Of a stretch of 64,000 nucleotides of DNA, positions 47,033 to 55,800 are shown piece after piece. This DNA is from Vitreoscilla stercoraria DSM 513 (GTDB lineage: Bacteria; Pseudomonadota; Gammaproteobacteria; Burkholderiales; Neisseriaceae). The stretch is taken from the NCBI RefSeq assembly GCF_000382305.1, contig NZ_KB908030.1, positions 20,118 to 84,117 of the forward strand, in the 5' to 3' direction. The number at the start of each line of letters is the position of its first letter. The stretch's first letter is position 1. Made by a program: the position numbers and the translations under genes. The notes under the pieces are model-generated. The model did not search any database and had not been told where the DNA came from. It saw nothing but the letters and a program-made list of their open reading frames with translations.

Positions 47033-47342
47033 TTTGATGTCCTCGCAGTGGTCACTGATAAGGGTGAGCTACATCGTGTGCATCCATCACAACACATCCA
47101 AGACTTCAGAATGTTGATGGCGTGGATTTGATTTAAATCAAATGTGTGTTTAGCTCAGAATCAAAATGTCCATATTTAGTTCGATTATACACATGAACTT
47201 CAATGCGCCGCAAAGCCATATAGCATTGGCTTTGGTGCCTGATTGTGTTCAGGTGAAGCTTGTCATACATAGATGATACCTTAAAGTGTTAAAATCGTAT
47301 AAACTGCGAAGCAAATAGAACTTTATTAAAAGGACAAGACCC
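47033..47342. other. Divergent intergenic region between the 87-residue gene and lapA
   Basis: This 310-base gap holds the FNR-box sequence at 47129-47142, an AT-rich stretch (47160-47190) that could carry promoters, and a 27-codon open frame from ATG 47192 with no ribosome site. No RNA gene is recognised. Confidence 0.5.
47129..47142. promoter_or_regulatory. FNR-box consensus match
   Basis: TTGATTTAAATCAA is an exact fit to TTGAT-N4-ATCAA, the site of the oxygen-sensing regulator FNR. It lies 97 bases from the minus-strand gene start and 200 bases from lapA, so the target is unclear. Confidence 0.6.
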
Positions 47343-47684
47343 ATGCTTAAATGGCTTTCAATTGTCATGATGTTCATCGTTTTCATTGCTTTGTTGGCAG
47401 TGACTTTGGGCAATACTCACAGTGTTGACTTTAATTTGGTCGGTCTGCCGACTACCACTTGGCCATTGGTTGTGTTTTTATGGATGGCTTTTGTGATTGG
47501 TGCTTTGGTAGGTGTTTTATCGATGTTGGGTCGTTTGCTGCGTTTGCGCGGTGAAGCAGCTGATTTGAGTAAAAAATTGAAAAAAGCACAGCAAGCCAAT
47601 GTTGATTTGCAAGCACAATTGGATCAGCAGGGCAAACCAGTGGCCATGAATACGGCTGATGTGATTGTGCCTGTACAACCATAA
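47343..47684 (+). CDS. lapA: Lipopolysaccharide assembly protein A
   Basis: A 113-residue inner-membrane protein with two membrane segments (about 5-22 and 40-62), then a cytoplasmic basic and coiled-coil tail (RLRGEAADLSKKLKKAQQ, then NVDLQAQLDQQG). LapA works with LapB to control LPS synthesis through LpxC turnover. It is followed 23 bases later by lapB; the pair heads a run that also includes heptose-synthesis genes. Confidence 0.88.
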   Translation: MLKWLSIVMMFIVFIALLAVTLGNTHSVDFNLVGLPTTTWPLVVFLWMAFVIGALVGVLSMLGRLLRLRGEAADLSKKLKKAQQANVDLQAQLDQQGKPVAMNTADVIVPVQP

Positions 47685-47707
47685 AAAAGCCAAACAGAAA
47701 GTAAGAC

Positions 47708-48886
47708 ATGGATACAGCAGTATGGTGGTGGATTGTACCGGTATGTTTGTTACCGGTATTTTTTGCCATGGGATGGTTCGCCGCACGGGTGGACATGAAA
47801 ACCGTCCTGAAACAAGCCAAAACCGTCCCATCTGATTTTTATGCAGGTGTGGATGCTTTGGTTGATAAAAACACCGATGTGGCAGTGCGTGCGTTTGGTG
47901 ATGTGGTGGCCAAACAAGAAGGCTCGATCGAGTCTTATGAATTGGCAGTGAGTATGGGCAAGTTATACCGCAATCGTGGTGAAAATGACAAAGCCATTGC
48001 CATGCATCAAAAATTGTTAGAATCGCCAGACTTGATTGGAGAAAAACGCCAACGTGTTTTGTATGAGTTGGGACAAGATTTTCAAAATGCAGGTTTGGTT
48101 GATCGCGCTGAGCAAATTTTTCAAGATTTAAAAGAAGGCAATGCAGGCAAATTGGCGCGTGAGGTGTTGCTTAACATTTACCAACAAGACCGAGATTGGG
48201 AGCAGGCCATTGCCATTGCGCAAGAGTTAAGCCACGATGCACAAACCTATCAATTTGAAATTGCACAGTTTTATTGTGAGTTGGCGCAGGCATCGTTGTT
48301 TCGTAGCCAATTTGAACAAGCCAAAAGTCACATTCAAAAAGCTTTGGATTACAATCGAAAATGCACGCGTGCCAATATGTTGCGTGGCGATGTGGCGATG
48401 GCGGAAAATCGTTTTCAGGATGCTATAGAGGCGTATAGTGCCATCGAACAACAAAATCATGCTTATTTGAGCATGGTGGGTGAAAAAATATTCGATGCGT
48501 ACCATGCACAAGGTCAAGCGGAACAAGGCTTGAATGTTTTGATTGGTTATATCCGTACTTTCCCGCAATTAGATTTGATTGATGTGATTTATGAAAAAGC
48601 TTTGATTTTGCGTGGCGAAAGCGAAGCGGCGTCGTTGGCGGCAGATTTGGTGCGTGTGAATCCTGATTTGCGTGGTGCTTACCGTTTGCTAGGCTTGCAA
48701 TTGTCGACCTTAGACCCAGCTTGGCGTGCTGATGTGGACATGATGCGTGGTGTGGTGGGGCGTTATGCACGCAAAGCTTTGATGTACCGTTGTCGCCATT
48801 GTCATTTTAAATCTCAAGTGTTTTTCTGGCACTGTCCTGCTTGCAATAAGTGGGAAACCTTTACCCCAAATAAAATAGAAGTTTGA
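47708..48886 (+). CDS. lapB: Lipopolysaccharide assembly protein B (YciM)
   Basis: A 392-residue protein with an N-terminal membrane anchor (about 3-22), TPR-type helical repeats across the middle, and a C-terminal rubredoxin-like metal site (CRHCHF and CPACNKWE). LapB recruits FtsH to LpxC and so limits lipid A synthesis. All parts are present. The downstream pyrF start is six bases past the stop. Confidence 0.93.
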   Translation: MDTAVWWWIVPVCLLPVFFAMGWFAARVDMKTVLKQAKTVPSDFYAGVDALVDKNTDVAVRAFGDVVAKQEGSIESYELAVSMGKLYRNRGENDKAIAMHQKLLESPDLIGEKRQRVLYELGQDFQNAGLVDRAEQIFQDLKEGNAGKLAREVLLNIYQQDRDWEQAIAIAQELSHDAQTYQFEIAQFYCELAQASLFRSQFEQAKSHIQKALDYNRKCTRANMLRGDVAMAENRFQDAIEAYSAIEQQNHAYLSMVGEKIFDAYHAQGQAEQGLNVLIGYIRTFPQLDLIDVIYEKALILRGESEAASLAADLVRVNPDLRGAYRLLGLQLSTLDPAWRADVDMMRGVVGRYARKALMYRCRHCHFKSQVFFWHCPACNKWETFTPNKIEV

Positions 48887-48891
48887 AGAAT

Positions 48892-49635
48892 ATGAACCCA
48901 TTGATTTTACCTGAATACCAAGCTGTGACCCCAACACCTGTCATTGTGGCTTTGGATTTTGACAATGCCGAATCAACTTTGTCGTTTGTACGTCAATTAG
49001 ACCCAAGTTTGTGTCAAGTCAAAGTGGGCAAAGAGTTGTTTACTGCTACAGGACGCTTTTTGGTCGACAGTTTGGTCAATCAAGGCTTTAAATTGTTTTT
49101 GGATTTGAAATACCACGACATTCCCAATACGGTGGCGTCGGCGTGTCGTGTGGCCGCAGACATGGGTGTGTGGATGGTAGACATGCACGCGTGTGGCGGT
49201 CGTCGTCAAATGGAAGCGGCAGTGGAAGCGGTCGCCAATTACACTCACAAACCTTTGTTAATTGGCGTGACAGTGTTAACGAGCATGGACGAAGCGGATG
49301 CGCGCGAAGTGGGTATCACTAAGCCTATTGCTGAGCATGTTGTTGATTTGGCAAGCTTGGCAAAATCTTCAGGCTTGGATGGCGTGGTGTGTTCGGCACA
49401 AGAAGCGGGCATGTTGCGTCAAGCTTTAGGAAAAGAATTTTTATTGGTTACACCGGGCATTCGTTTGCCTAATGCACAAAACAGCGATGATCAACGCCGC
49501 ATCATGATACCGCAAGACGCGTTAACAGCAGGCTCGAGTTATTTGGTGATGGGTCGTCCTGTTACTCAAGCTCAAAATCCTGTCGCAGTGATTCGTGATG
49601 TGAATGCCATTGCTATGGCGATGAATGCGCAATAA
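48892..49635 (+). CDS. pyrF: Orotidine 5'-phosphate decarboxylase
   Basis: Last step of UMP synthesis. The 247-residue TIM-barrel enzyme shows VALDFDNAESTLSFV, KVGKELFTATG and the catalytic FLDLKYHDIPNTV, which supplies the Lys and Asp residues; the phosphate-binding end is SSYLVMGRPVTQA. ATG at 48892 is taken over TTG at 48883. Cotranscribed with lapAB and the heptose genes. A DUS copy near 49050 encodes part of TATGRF. Confidence 0.94.
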   Translation: MNPLILPEYQAVTPTPVIVALDFDNAESTLSFVRQLDPSLCQVKVGKELFTATGRFLVDSLVNQGFKLFLDLKYHDIPNTVASACRVAADMGVWMVDMHACGGRRQMEAAVEAVANYTHKPLLIGVTVLTSMDEADAREVGITKPIAEHVVDLASLAKSSGLDGVVCSAQEAGMLRQALGKEFLLVTPGIRLPNAQNSDDQRRIMIPQDALTAGSSYLVMGRPVTQAQNPVAVIRDVNAIAMAMNAQ

Positions 49636-49655
49636 AGCGGCCTGAAAGGATGGCA

Positions 49656-50618
49656 ATGAAATTATTGCAACAATTGGAAATGGCTGCAGATGATTTGAGC
49701 CAACGCTTTGCTGCTGCCAAAATTTTGGTGGTGGGCGATGTGATGTTAGACCGTTATTGGTTTGGCGATACACACCGTATTTCTCCTGAAGCACCTGTAC
49801 CTGTAGCCAAAATTGAAAAAATCGACCAACGTGCAGGCGGTGCGGCCAATGTGGCGCGCAATATTGCTTGTTTGGGTGGTCAAGCGAGCTTGCTTGCCAT
49901 TACGGGCGATGATGAGCCTGCTGATGCCTTGGCACAATTGATGCAAGACGAGGGTGTACAAAGCCATTTGGTGCGTGACAGCGGCATTGCCACTACCATC
50001 AAATTGCGTGTGGTCGCCCGCAACCAACAATTGATTCGTTTGGATTTTGAAGACGAACCTCAAACAGCGGCCTTGCAACAAAAATGGCAGCAATATCGAG
50101 ATTTGATTCAAGACTGCGATGTGGTCGTGTTAAGCGATTACGGCAAAGGTGGTTTGGCGCAGGTGCGTGACATGATTTTGGCGGCCAAAGAGCTAGGCAA
50201 GCCTGTATTGGTGGATCCTAAAGGCAACGATTACATGAAATACGAATCGGCAAGTTTGATTACGCCGAATCGTTCTGAATTAAAAGAAGTGGTCGGGGCT
50301 TGGCATTCGGAAGACGAATTGATTGAAAAAGCACAGCGCTTGCGTGACAAATTGCATTTGGATGGCTTGTTGCTCACTCGCAGCGAGGAAGGCATGACTT
50401 TATTCAAAGAAAGTCATACCGAAAACCAAGACACGCGCGCGCAAGAAGTATTCGATGTCTCGGGCGCAGGCGACACCGTGATTGCGAGCATGGCTTTGTG
50501 TGTGGCGGCAGGATTGAGCCACAGCCAAGCGATGCACGTTGCCAATACCGCCGCTGGTGTGGTGGTGGCCAAACTCGGTACTGCGGTGTGTACGCAAAAA
50601 GAATTGTTTGACGCTTAA
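49656..50618 (+). CDS. hldA: D-glycero-beta-D-manno-heptose-7-phosphate kinase
   Basis: Phosphorylates heptose 7-phosphate at C1 for ADP-heptose synthesis, needed by the waaF product. The 320-residue PfkB-family sugar kinase begins with VVGDVMLDRYWFGD, has AGGAANVARNIACLGG, and the C-terminal catalytic DVSGAGDTVIA. It is the kinase alone, without the adenylyltransferase half of E. coli HldE, as usual in Neisseriaceae. The ribosome site AAGGA at 49646-49650 is the tail of a GG-type DUS copy (CCTGAAAGG), which fixes the ATG at 49656 rather than 49650. Confidence 0.94.
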   Translation: MKLLQQLEMAADDLSQRFAAAKILVVGDVMLDRYWFGDTHRISPEAPVPVAKIEKIDQRAGGAANVARNIACLGGQASLLAITGDDEPADALAQLMQDEGVQSHLVRDSGIATTIKLRVVARNQQLIRLDFEDEPQTAALQQKWQQYRDLIQDCDVVVLSDYGKGGLAQVRDMILAAKELGKPVLVDPKGNDYMKYESASLITPNRSELKEVVGAWHSEDELIEKAQRLRDKLHLDGLLLTRSEEGMTLFKESHTENQDTRAQEVFDVSGAGDTVIASMALCVAAGLSHSQAMHVANTAAGVVVAKLGTAVCTQKELFDA

Positions 50619-50639
50619 AGCGTCCTGAAAGGTTGAATC

Positions 50640-51644
50640 ATGACGATTATTGTGACTGGCGCAGCTGGTTTTATTGGTAGTAATTTGGTATTGGGCTTGA
50701 ATAAATTGGGTTATACCGACATTGTGGCGGTAGACAATTTGAGCAGCGGCGATAAATTCCGCAATTTGGTCAATGCCGACATTGTGCATTATATGGACAA
50801 ATTGGAGTTTATTGATTTGGTGCGCAATCATCGCTTGCCATTTCGCCATATTGAAGCGGTCTTTCATCAAGGTGCGTGTTCAGACACGATGAACCACGAT
50901 GGTTTGTATATGATGGAAAACAATTACCAATACACTTTGGATTTGTTCGACTGGTGCCAAGACCAAGGTATTCCGTTTATTTATGCCTCCAGCGCTGCCG
51001 TTTATGGCAAAGGCGAAGTATTCAAAGAAGACCGCTCTTTAGAAAAACCATTGAATGTGTATGGTTATTCTAAATTTTTATTCGACCAAATCTTGCGCCA
51101 ACGTATGGCACAAGGCTTGAATGCACAAGTGGCAGGTTTCCGTTATTTCAATGTGTATGGCATGCAAGAGCAACACAAAGGCCGCATGGCTTCTGTACCA
51201 TTTCATCATTTTAACCAATACCGTGAACGTGGTTTTGTAGAATTGTTTGGTGAATACAATGGTTATGCCAATGGCGAACAGCGCCGTGATTTTGTCAGCG
51301 TAGAAAACTTGGTCGATGTTTTGTTACACTTTTTTGAACATCCTGAAAAATCGGGTATTTTCAATTTGGGTACAGGTCGCAGCCAGTCTTTCAATGAATT
51401 GGCAGCTGCTACTGTCAATGCTTGTCGCATCAACGAAGGCAAAGAGGCTTTGTCTTTGGCGGATTTGGTGAAGCAAGAATTCATCCGTTATATTCCATTC
51501 CCAGACAGCTTAAAAGGCAAATACCAAAGCTTTACTGAAGCGGATATTTCGGCTTTGCGTGAGGCAGGTTATGGCCATGAATTTTACAATGTGGAACAAG
51601 GTGTGGCACGTTATGTGCATGGATTGATTAACCATCCTGTTTAA
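50640..51644 (+). CDS. hldD: ADP-L-glycero-D-manno-heptose 6-epimerase
   Basis: Converts ADP-D,D-heptose to ADP-L,D-heptose, the donor for the LOS inner core. The 334-residue extended SDR starts with [14 protein letters not shown] and has the catalytic Tyr and Lys in [10 protein letters not shown], and FRYFNVYG. The gap after hldA is 21 bases and contains a DUS copy (GCGTCCTGAAAGG) whose GAAAGG end acts as ribosome site. Closed by a DUS-type terminator. Confidence 0.95.
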   Translation: MTIIVTGAAGFIGSNLVLGLNKLGYTDIVAVDNLSSGDKFRNLVNADIVHYMDKLEFIDLVRNHRLPFRHIEAVFHQGACSDTMNHDGLYMMENNYQYTLDLFDWCQDQGIPFIYASSAAVYGKGEVFKEDRSLEKPLNVYGYSKFLFDQILRQRMAQGLNAQVAGFRYFNVYGMQEQHKGRMASVPFHHFNQYRERGFVELFGEYNGYANGEQRRDFVSVENLVDVLLHFFEHPEKSGIFNLGTGRSQSFNELAAATVNACRINEGKEALSLADLVKQEFIRYIPFPDSLKGKYQSFTEADISALREAGYGHEFYNVEQGVARYVHGLINHPV

Positions 51645-51671
51645 TGTTTTTGGGTTTGAGCCAAGTTTTTC

Positions 51672-51702
51672 AAGCGTCCTGTAAGTTACAGGACGCTTTT
51701 TT
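51672..51702 (+). terminator. DUS-like inverted repeat terminator of hldD
   Basis: AAGCGTCCTGTAA, one base, then its inverse, ending in six T residues. Closes the lapA-to-hldD run. Confidence 0.8.
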
Positions 51703-51835
51703 ATATGGGCTGCCAATATCAACATGAATTTTTTTCATTTTTAATTGAATTTATATCGTTTTACTCATTTTTTGATTTGCGTTTAAATGTGCTCAAACCA
51801 AAAACCAGCGACACCATTTCAAGGGGATACAATCC

Positions 51836-52825
51836 ATGAGTACCGCATTTCAATGTTCTATTGAGCGCATTCGTTTTGATGAAAACTACCAACCTGCGGG
51901 CAATACCCGTTTAACCACCAATTTTGCCAATTTGGCGCGAGGTGAAAAGCGTCAAGACAATCTTCGTCGTACTTTGGCCATGATTAACAACCGTTTTAAT
52001 CATTTGGCGTGCGTGGACAACCCTCAAGCCAATCGCTATTCACTTGAAATTGACATTGTTTCGGCAAAAATTGACATTGAAGGCAATGGCAAAACCTTTC
52101 CATTCATTGAGATGTTAAAAAGCACGATTACCGACCATCAAACCCATCAGCGTTTTGATGGCATGATTGGCAATAGTTTTTCATCTTATGTGCGTGATTA
52201 CGATTTTAGTGTGGTTTTGCCGATGTTTGCGGTTCACCAAAATGAGCGTCCTGAAAATTTTGGTGATTTACATGGCAAGCTATACCAACATTTGGTGAAT
52301 TCAGAGGCATTTCAAGCTGAATTTAATAAGCAGCCTGTCATTTGTTTGAGTGTTTCTAGCAGCAAAACGTATTGCCGTACTGCCAATACGCATCCTATTT
52401 TAGGCGTGGAATATCAAAATGATGAATATTCGCGCACTGATGATTATTTCGCCAAAATGGGCTTAACCGTGCGTTATTTTCAACCAGTAAATGGCAATGC
52501 GCCGCTGGCATTTTATTTTTCAGGTGATTTATTGCGGGACTACACGGATTTTGAATTAATCAGTGCTATCAGCACGATGGAAAGCTTTCAAAAAATTTAT
52601 CGACCTGAAATTTACAATACCAACTCACCTGCAGGTGTGGTGTATCAACCGAGTTTGAGTTATCAGGATTATTCACTCACCCAAATTGAATATGACCGTG
52701 CGGAACGCAGCCAATTGGCAGTGAGACAAGGTCAATGGACAGAAGAGCATTTTATTAAGCCTTACCAAGACATTTTGGCACAATGGGCTGCTAATAACAC
52801 ATTGAGTCAGCAAAATATTGCTTGA
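51836..52825 (+). CDS. mesX: DUF1852 protein, methionine-synthase partner MesX
   Basis: A 329-residue soluble protein of family DUF1852. The N-terminal half shows the family pattern (RFDENYQPAGNTRLTTNFAN, then SYVRDYDFSVVLPMF). In bacteria with the core-MetE protein MesD, this protein is required together with it for methionine formation from homocysteine without folate, in an oxygen-dependent way; the chemistry is not settled. The next gene is that MetE-like protein, and a flavin reductase and MetR-like regulator follow, matching the known cluster. A DUS copy lies near 52252. Confidence 0.85.
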   Translation: MSTAFQCSIERIRFDENYQPAGNTRLTTNFANLARGEKRQDNLRRTLAMINNRFNHLACVDNPQANRYSLEIDIVSAKIDIEGNGKTFPFIEMLKSTITDHQTHQRFDGMIGNSFSSYVRDYDFSVVLPMFAVHQNERPENFGDLHGKLYQHLVNSEAFQAEFNKQPVICLSVSSSKTYCRTANTHPILGVEYQNDEYSRTDDYFAKMGLTVRYFQPVNGNAPLAFYFSGDLLRDYTDFELISAISTMESFQKIYRPEIYNTNSPAGVVYQPSLSYQDYSLTQIEYDRAERSQLAVRQGQWTEEHFIKPYQDILAQWAANNTLSQQNIA

Positions 52826-52866
52826 TACATCGAATCAATTCACACATTAATGATAGAAAATTGAAT

Positions 52867-53892
52867 ATGGCTATTTTACTTCCAACATCAACAGCTGGCA
52901 GCCTACCGAAACCTTCTTGGTTGGCTGAACCTGAAAAACTGTGGTCACAATGGAAACTGCAAGGCGATGAGCTTTTACAGGCAAAACGCGATGCATTGAG
53001 CTTGTCATTGCACGAGCAATTGCAAGCAGGCATTGATATTGTTTCAGATGGCGAACAAACCCGCCAACATTTTGTGACGACTTTTATTGAGCATTTAGAG
53101 GGTGTAGATTTTCAAAAACGTGAAACCATTCGGATTCGCAATCGTTATGATGCCAATGTACCGTCGGTGGTGGGAGAGGTATCACGCAAGCAAGCTGTTT
53201 TTGTGGAAGATGCCAAATTTTTGCGTAGTCAAACGACACAAACCATTAAATGGGCATTACCGGGACCGATGACCATGATTGATACATTATACGATGGTCA
53301 TTATAAGAGCCGGGAGAAGTTGGCTTGGGAGTTTGCGAAAATTTTGAATCAAGAGGCTTTAGAGTTACAGGCCGCTGGAGTGGACATCATTCAATTTGAT
53401 GAGCCTGCGTTCAATGTGTTTTTTGATGAGGTGAATGATTGGGGCGTGGCGATGCTAGAACGTGCGCTTGAAGGTTTGAAATGTGAAACAGCGGTTCACA
53501 TTTGCTATGGTTATGGCATTAAAGCCAATACGGATTGGAAAAAAACCTTAGGCAATGAATGGCGCCAATATGAAGAGGCTTTTCCAAAATTGCAAAAATC
53601 GAAGTTGGATATTATTTCATTAGAATGTCAAAATTCACGCGTGCCGATGGATTTAATAGAATTGATTCGTGGTAAAAAAGTGATGGTTGGCGCGATTGAT
53701 GTGGCGACAAACCAAGTTGAAACACCCGAAGAAGTGGCCAATACATTGAGAAAAGCATTGCAATTTGTGGATGCTGATAAGCTTTATCCTTCGACCAACT
53801 GTGGTATGGCACCATTGGCTCGATCTGTGGCAAATGGTAAATTAAAAGCTTTGAGTGCGGGCGCCGAGATTATTCGCCAAGAGCTGGCATAA
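52867..53892 (+). CDS. mesD: Core methionine synthase (MetE C-terminal-like), MesD type
   Basis: A 341-residue protein equal to only the catalytic zinc half of MetE. The zinc ligands are visible: His211 and Cys213 in VHICYGYG, Glu253 in SLECQNSR and Cys312 in STNCGMAPL. The folate-binding N-terminal half of MetE is absent, so methyltetrahydrofolate polyglutamate is not the expected donor. Adjacent DUF1852 protein places it in the MesD family. The ATG at 52867 gives the family start MAILLPTSTAGSLPKPSW. A GG-type DUS near 53369 encodes LQAA. Confidence 0.87.
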   Translation: MAILLPTSTAGSLPKPSWLAEPEKLWSQWKLQGDELLQAKRDALSLSLHEQLQAGIDIVSDGEQTRQHFVTTFIEHLEGVDFQKRETIRIRNRYDANVPSVVGEVSRKQAVFVEDAKFLRSQTTQTIKWALPGPMTMIDTLYDGHYKSREKLAWEFAKILNQEALELQAAGVDIIQFDEPAFNVFFDEVNDWGVAMLERALEGLKCETAVHICYGYGIKANTDWKKTLGNEWRQYEEAFPKLQKSKLDIISLECQNSRVPMDLIELIRGKKVMVGAIDVATNQVETPEEVANTLRKALQFVDADKLYPSTNCGMAPLARSVANGKLKALSAGAEIIRQELA

Positions 53893-53973
53893 TATTGCAT
53901 TGACGTATCAGTGAGACAGGATAATTCAATCAGCTTGATTATCCTGATTTTTATTTTTAAAGAGGAAAGAGCG

Positions 53974-54465
53974 ATGGTTGCAGCAGTCGATTACCGCAAC
54001 GCTATGTCTTGGTTCACCAGTGCCGTCAATGTTATTACCACTGGTGGCGATTCAGGCCGATATGGTTTTACCGCTTCTGCAGTATGCAGTGTGACTGATA
54101 ATCCGCCAACTTTATTGGTGTGTATGAATCAGTCTGTGAGTTCACATGCACGGTTTATTGAAAATCAAACTTTGGCTGTCAATGTTTTGGCTGCGCATCA
54201 GCAAATGATTTCTCAAGCATTTGCATCCAAATTGACACCTGAACAACGTTTTGCGGTGGGACAGTGGACGACATTGGCAACAGGTTCACCTGTTTTAAGC
54301 GATGCTTTGGCAGCTTTTGATTGTGAAATCACACAAGTGCAAACGGTGGGCACGCACAGCCTGTTGTTGTGTCGCGTGGTGGCGATTCAAACCAGTGAAC
54401 AAGAACAAAGTTTGGTTTACTTTAACCGTGCTTATTATCCAATAGGACATTTGGCATCGGTTTGA
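53974..54465 (+). CDS. Flavin reductase-like protein
   Basis: A 163-residue FMN-binding split-barrel protein of the flavin reductase family, with VDYRNAMSWFTSAVNVITT near the start, GRYGFTASAVCSVTDNPPTLLVC in the flavin-binding half (family match about residues 27-50), and HSLLLCRVV. AGAGGAAAG five bases before the ATG supports the start. It probably supplies reduced flavin to the MesX/MesD reaction; this is inference from position. Confidence 0.85.
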   Translation: MVAAVDYRNAMSWFTSAVNVITTGGDSGRYGFTASAVCSVTDNPPTLLVCMNQSVSSHARFIENQTLAVNVLAAHQQMISQAFASKLTPEQRFAVGQWTTLATGSPVLSDALAAFDCEITQVQTVGTHSLLLCRVVAIQTSEQEQSLVYFNRAYYPIGHLASV

Positions 54466-54559
54466 TTGGGTCGTGTGAATGATGGGCAAGAAGTGTGACA
54501 AGGTTTTCATTGTGTACAATGTCGTATGCCCATCAAACATTATTGGGGATTAAGTTAGG

Positions 54560-55477
54560 ATGATAGAACTTCGGTATTTAAAAACATTGGTTGCGTTACG
54601 CGAATATGGATCGCTGGTTGCCGCAGCAAATGATATCTGTTTGACACCGTCGGCATTGTCACATCAATTGAAAGAGTTGGATCAATTTTTTGGCACAGAA
54701 GTGGTTTATCGCCGCACACGTCCGGTTAGTTTTTCTCATGTGGGACAACGATTGCTCAAACTGGCTGATGAAATTTTGCCCCAAGTACAAATAGCACACA
54801 CCGATATTGCTCGCATTGTACATGGGCAAACAGGACGGATTACATTTTCTTCTGAGTGTCATAGTTGTTTTGATTGGTTGATGCCATTGCTGAACCAATA
54901 CCGATTGCAATATCCCGATGTGGATTTGGATTTTGCTGCTGGTTTTGAATCCAATCCACATGAATTGTTACAAATTGGTGAGTTTGATTTGTTGATTACG
55001 GCAGACCCTATTGCCTTAAAAGGGGTGGCGTATTTCCCTATTTTTGAATATGAGTCTCGCCTTGTGTTGTCGACCACACATTTTTTGGCTCGTGTGCCTA
55101 GCATCACGGTGCAAGATTTGGCAGAAGAAACGTTGATTACTTACCCTGTAGACAGGCACCGTTTGGATATTATGGCGCGTTTGTTTCTCCCTGCAAATGT
55201 ACAGCCTAAACACATACGGACAACCGATTTAACCCAAATGTTGATTCAATTGGTTGCCAGTGGTCGAGGTATCGCTGCGTTACCTGATTGGGTGGTCAAT
55301 GAGTTTGAACAGAAAGGTTGGGTGATTTCACGCCGTTTAGATTGTGTGGCTCCTGAAGGTTTGCGTCGCACACTGTATGCAGGTTATCGAGTGGAAGATC
55401 AAGAGAAAGATTATTTTGACGGTTTTCTAAAACAACTTAACAAGTTTTCAAAATCGCGCGGCTCATTTTATCATTGA
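54560..55477 (+). CDS. LysR-family regulator, MetR-like
   Basis: A 305-residue regulator. The N terminus (MIELRYLKTLVALREYGSL, then AANDICLTPSALSHQLKEL) closely follows MetR, which senses homocysteine. The C-terminal effector domain is complete. It lies in the same direction as mesX, mesD and the flavin reductase gene, after a 94-base gap, so it may control them and possibly itself. No clear TGAA-N5-TTCA-type site was confirmed. Confidence 0.85.
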   Translation: MIELRYLKTLVALREYGSLVAAANDICLTPSALSHQLKELDQFFGTEVVYRRTRPVSFSHVGQRLLKLADEILPQVQIAHTDIARIVHGQTGRITFSSECHSCFDWLMPLLNQYRLQYPDVDLDFAAGFESNPHELLQIGEFDLLITADPIALKGVAYFPIFEYESRLVLSTTHFLARVPSITVQDLAEETLITYPVDRHRLDIMARLFLPANVQPKHIRTTDLTQMLIQLVASGRGIAALPDWVVNEFEQKGWVISRRLDCVAPEGLRRTLYAGYRVEDQEKDYFDGFLKQLNKFSKSRGSFYH

Positions 55478-55800
55478 ATTTTGTTGGCTAGCGACAATGG
55501 CCATCATGGATACAATCAGGTATAAAATGCCCATGATACAAAGCTGGCGCACGTGGGATGAATGAAAATCCATGTTGAGACGCAGCCCAAACATGGCAAT
55601 GGCAGCGCACAGATTGTTGACACTGGTCTTGGCGCAAAAACTGTGATTGAACAAGGTTTGGATTTCACCCATGGACATTTACAGGACGCTTTGAATGGCG
55701 GCATGGAACAGATTCAAATGAAAGCCCATACGTCACAAGCGTCCTGTAACAAAATAGCCTCATAAAGAGGCTATTTCATCTTAAATATTACAATAAAACA
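55478..55800. other. Gap with two DUS copies and short open frames
   Basis: This 323-base gap separates metR-like and the siderophore receptor. Both strands hold short open frames (plus strand 55562-55765; minus strand 55463-55678, with a hydrophobic C-terminal stretch IMGILYLIVSMMAIVA). A preceding 16-codon minus-strand frame ends AIQSVL at a DUS stop. This may be the remnant of a small membrane protein broken at the repeat; no product can be named. DUS copies lie near 55679 and 55738. Confidence 0.35.

Noticed and set aside
55562..55765. 67-residue plus-strand frame starting MKIHVETQ
   Set aside because: No ribosome site or family resemblance; the LQDA segment comes from the repeat. Left as part of an unresolved gap.
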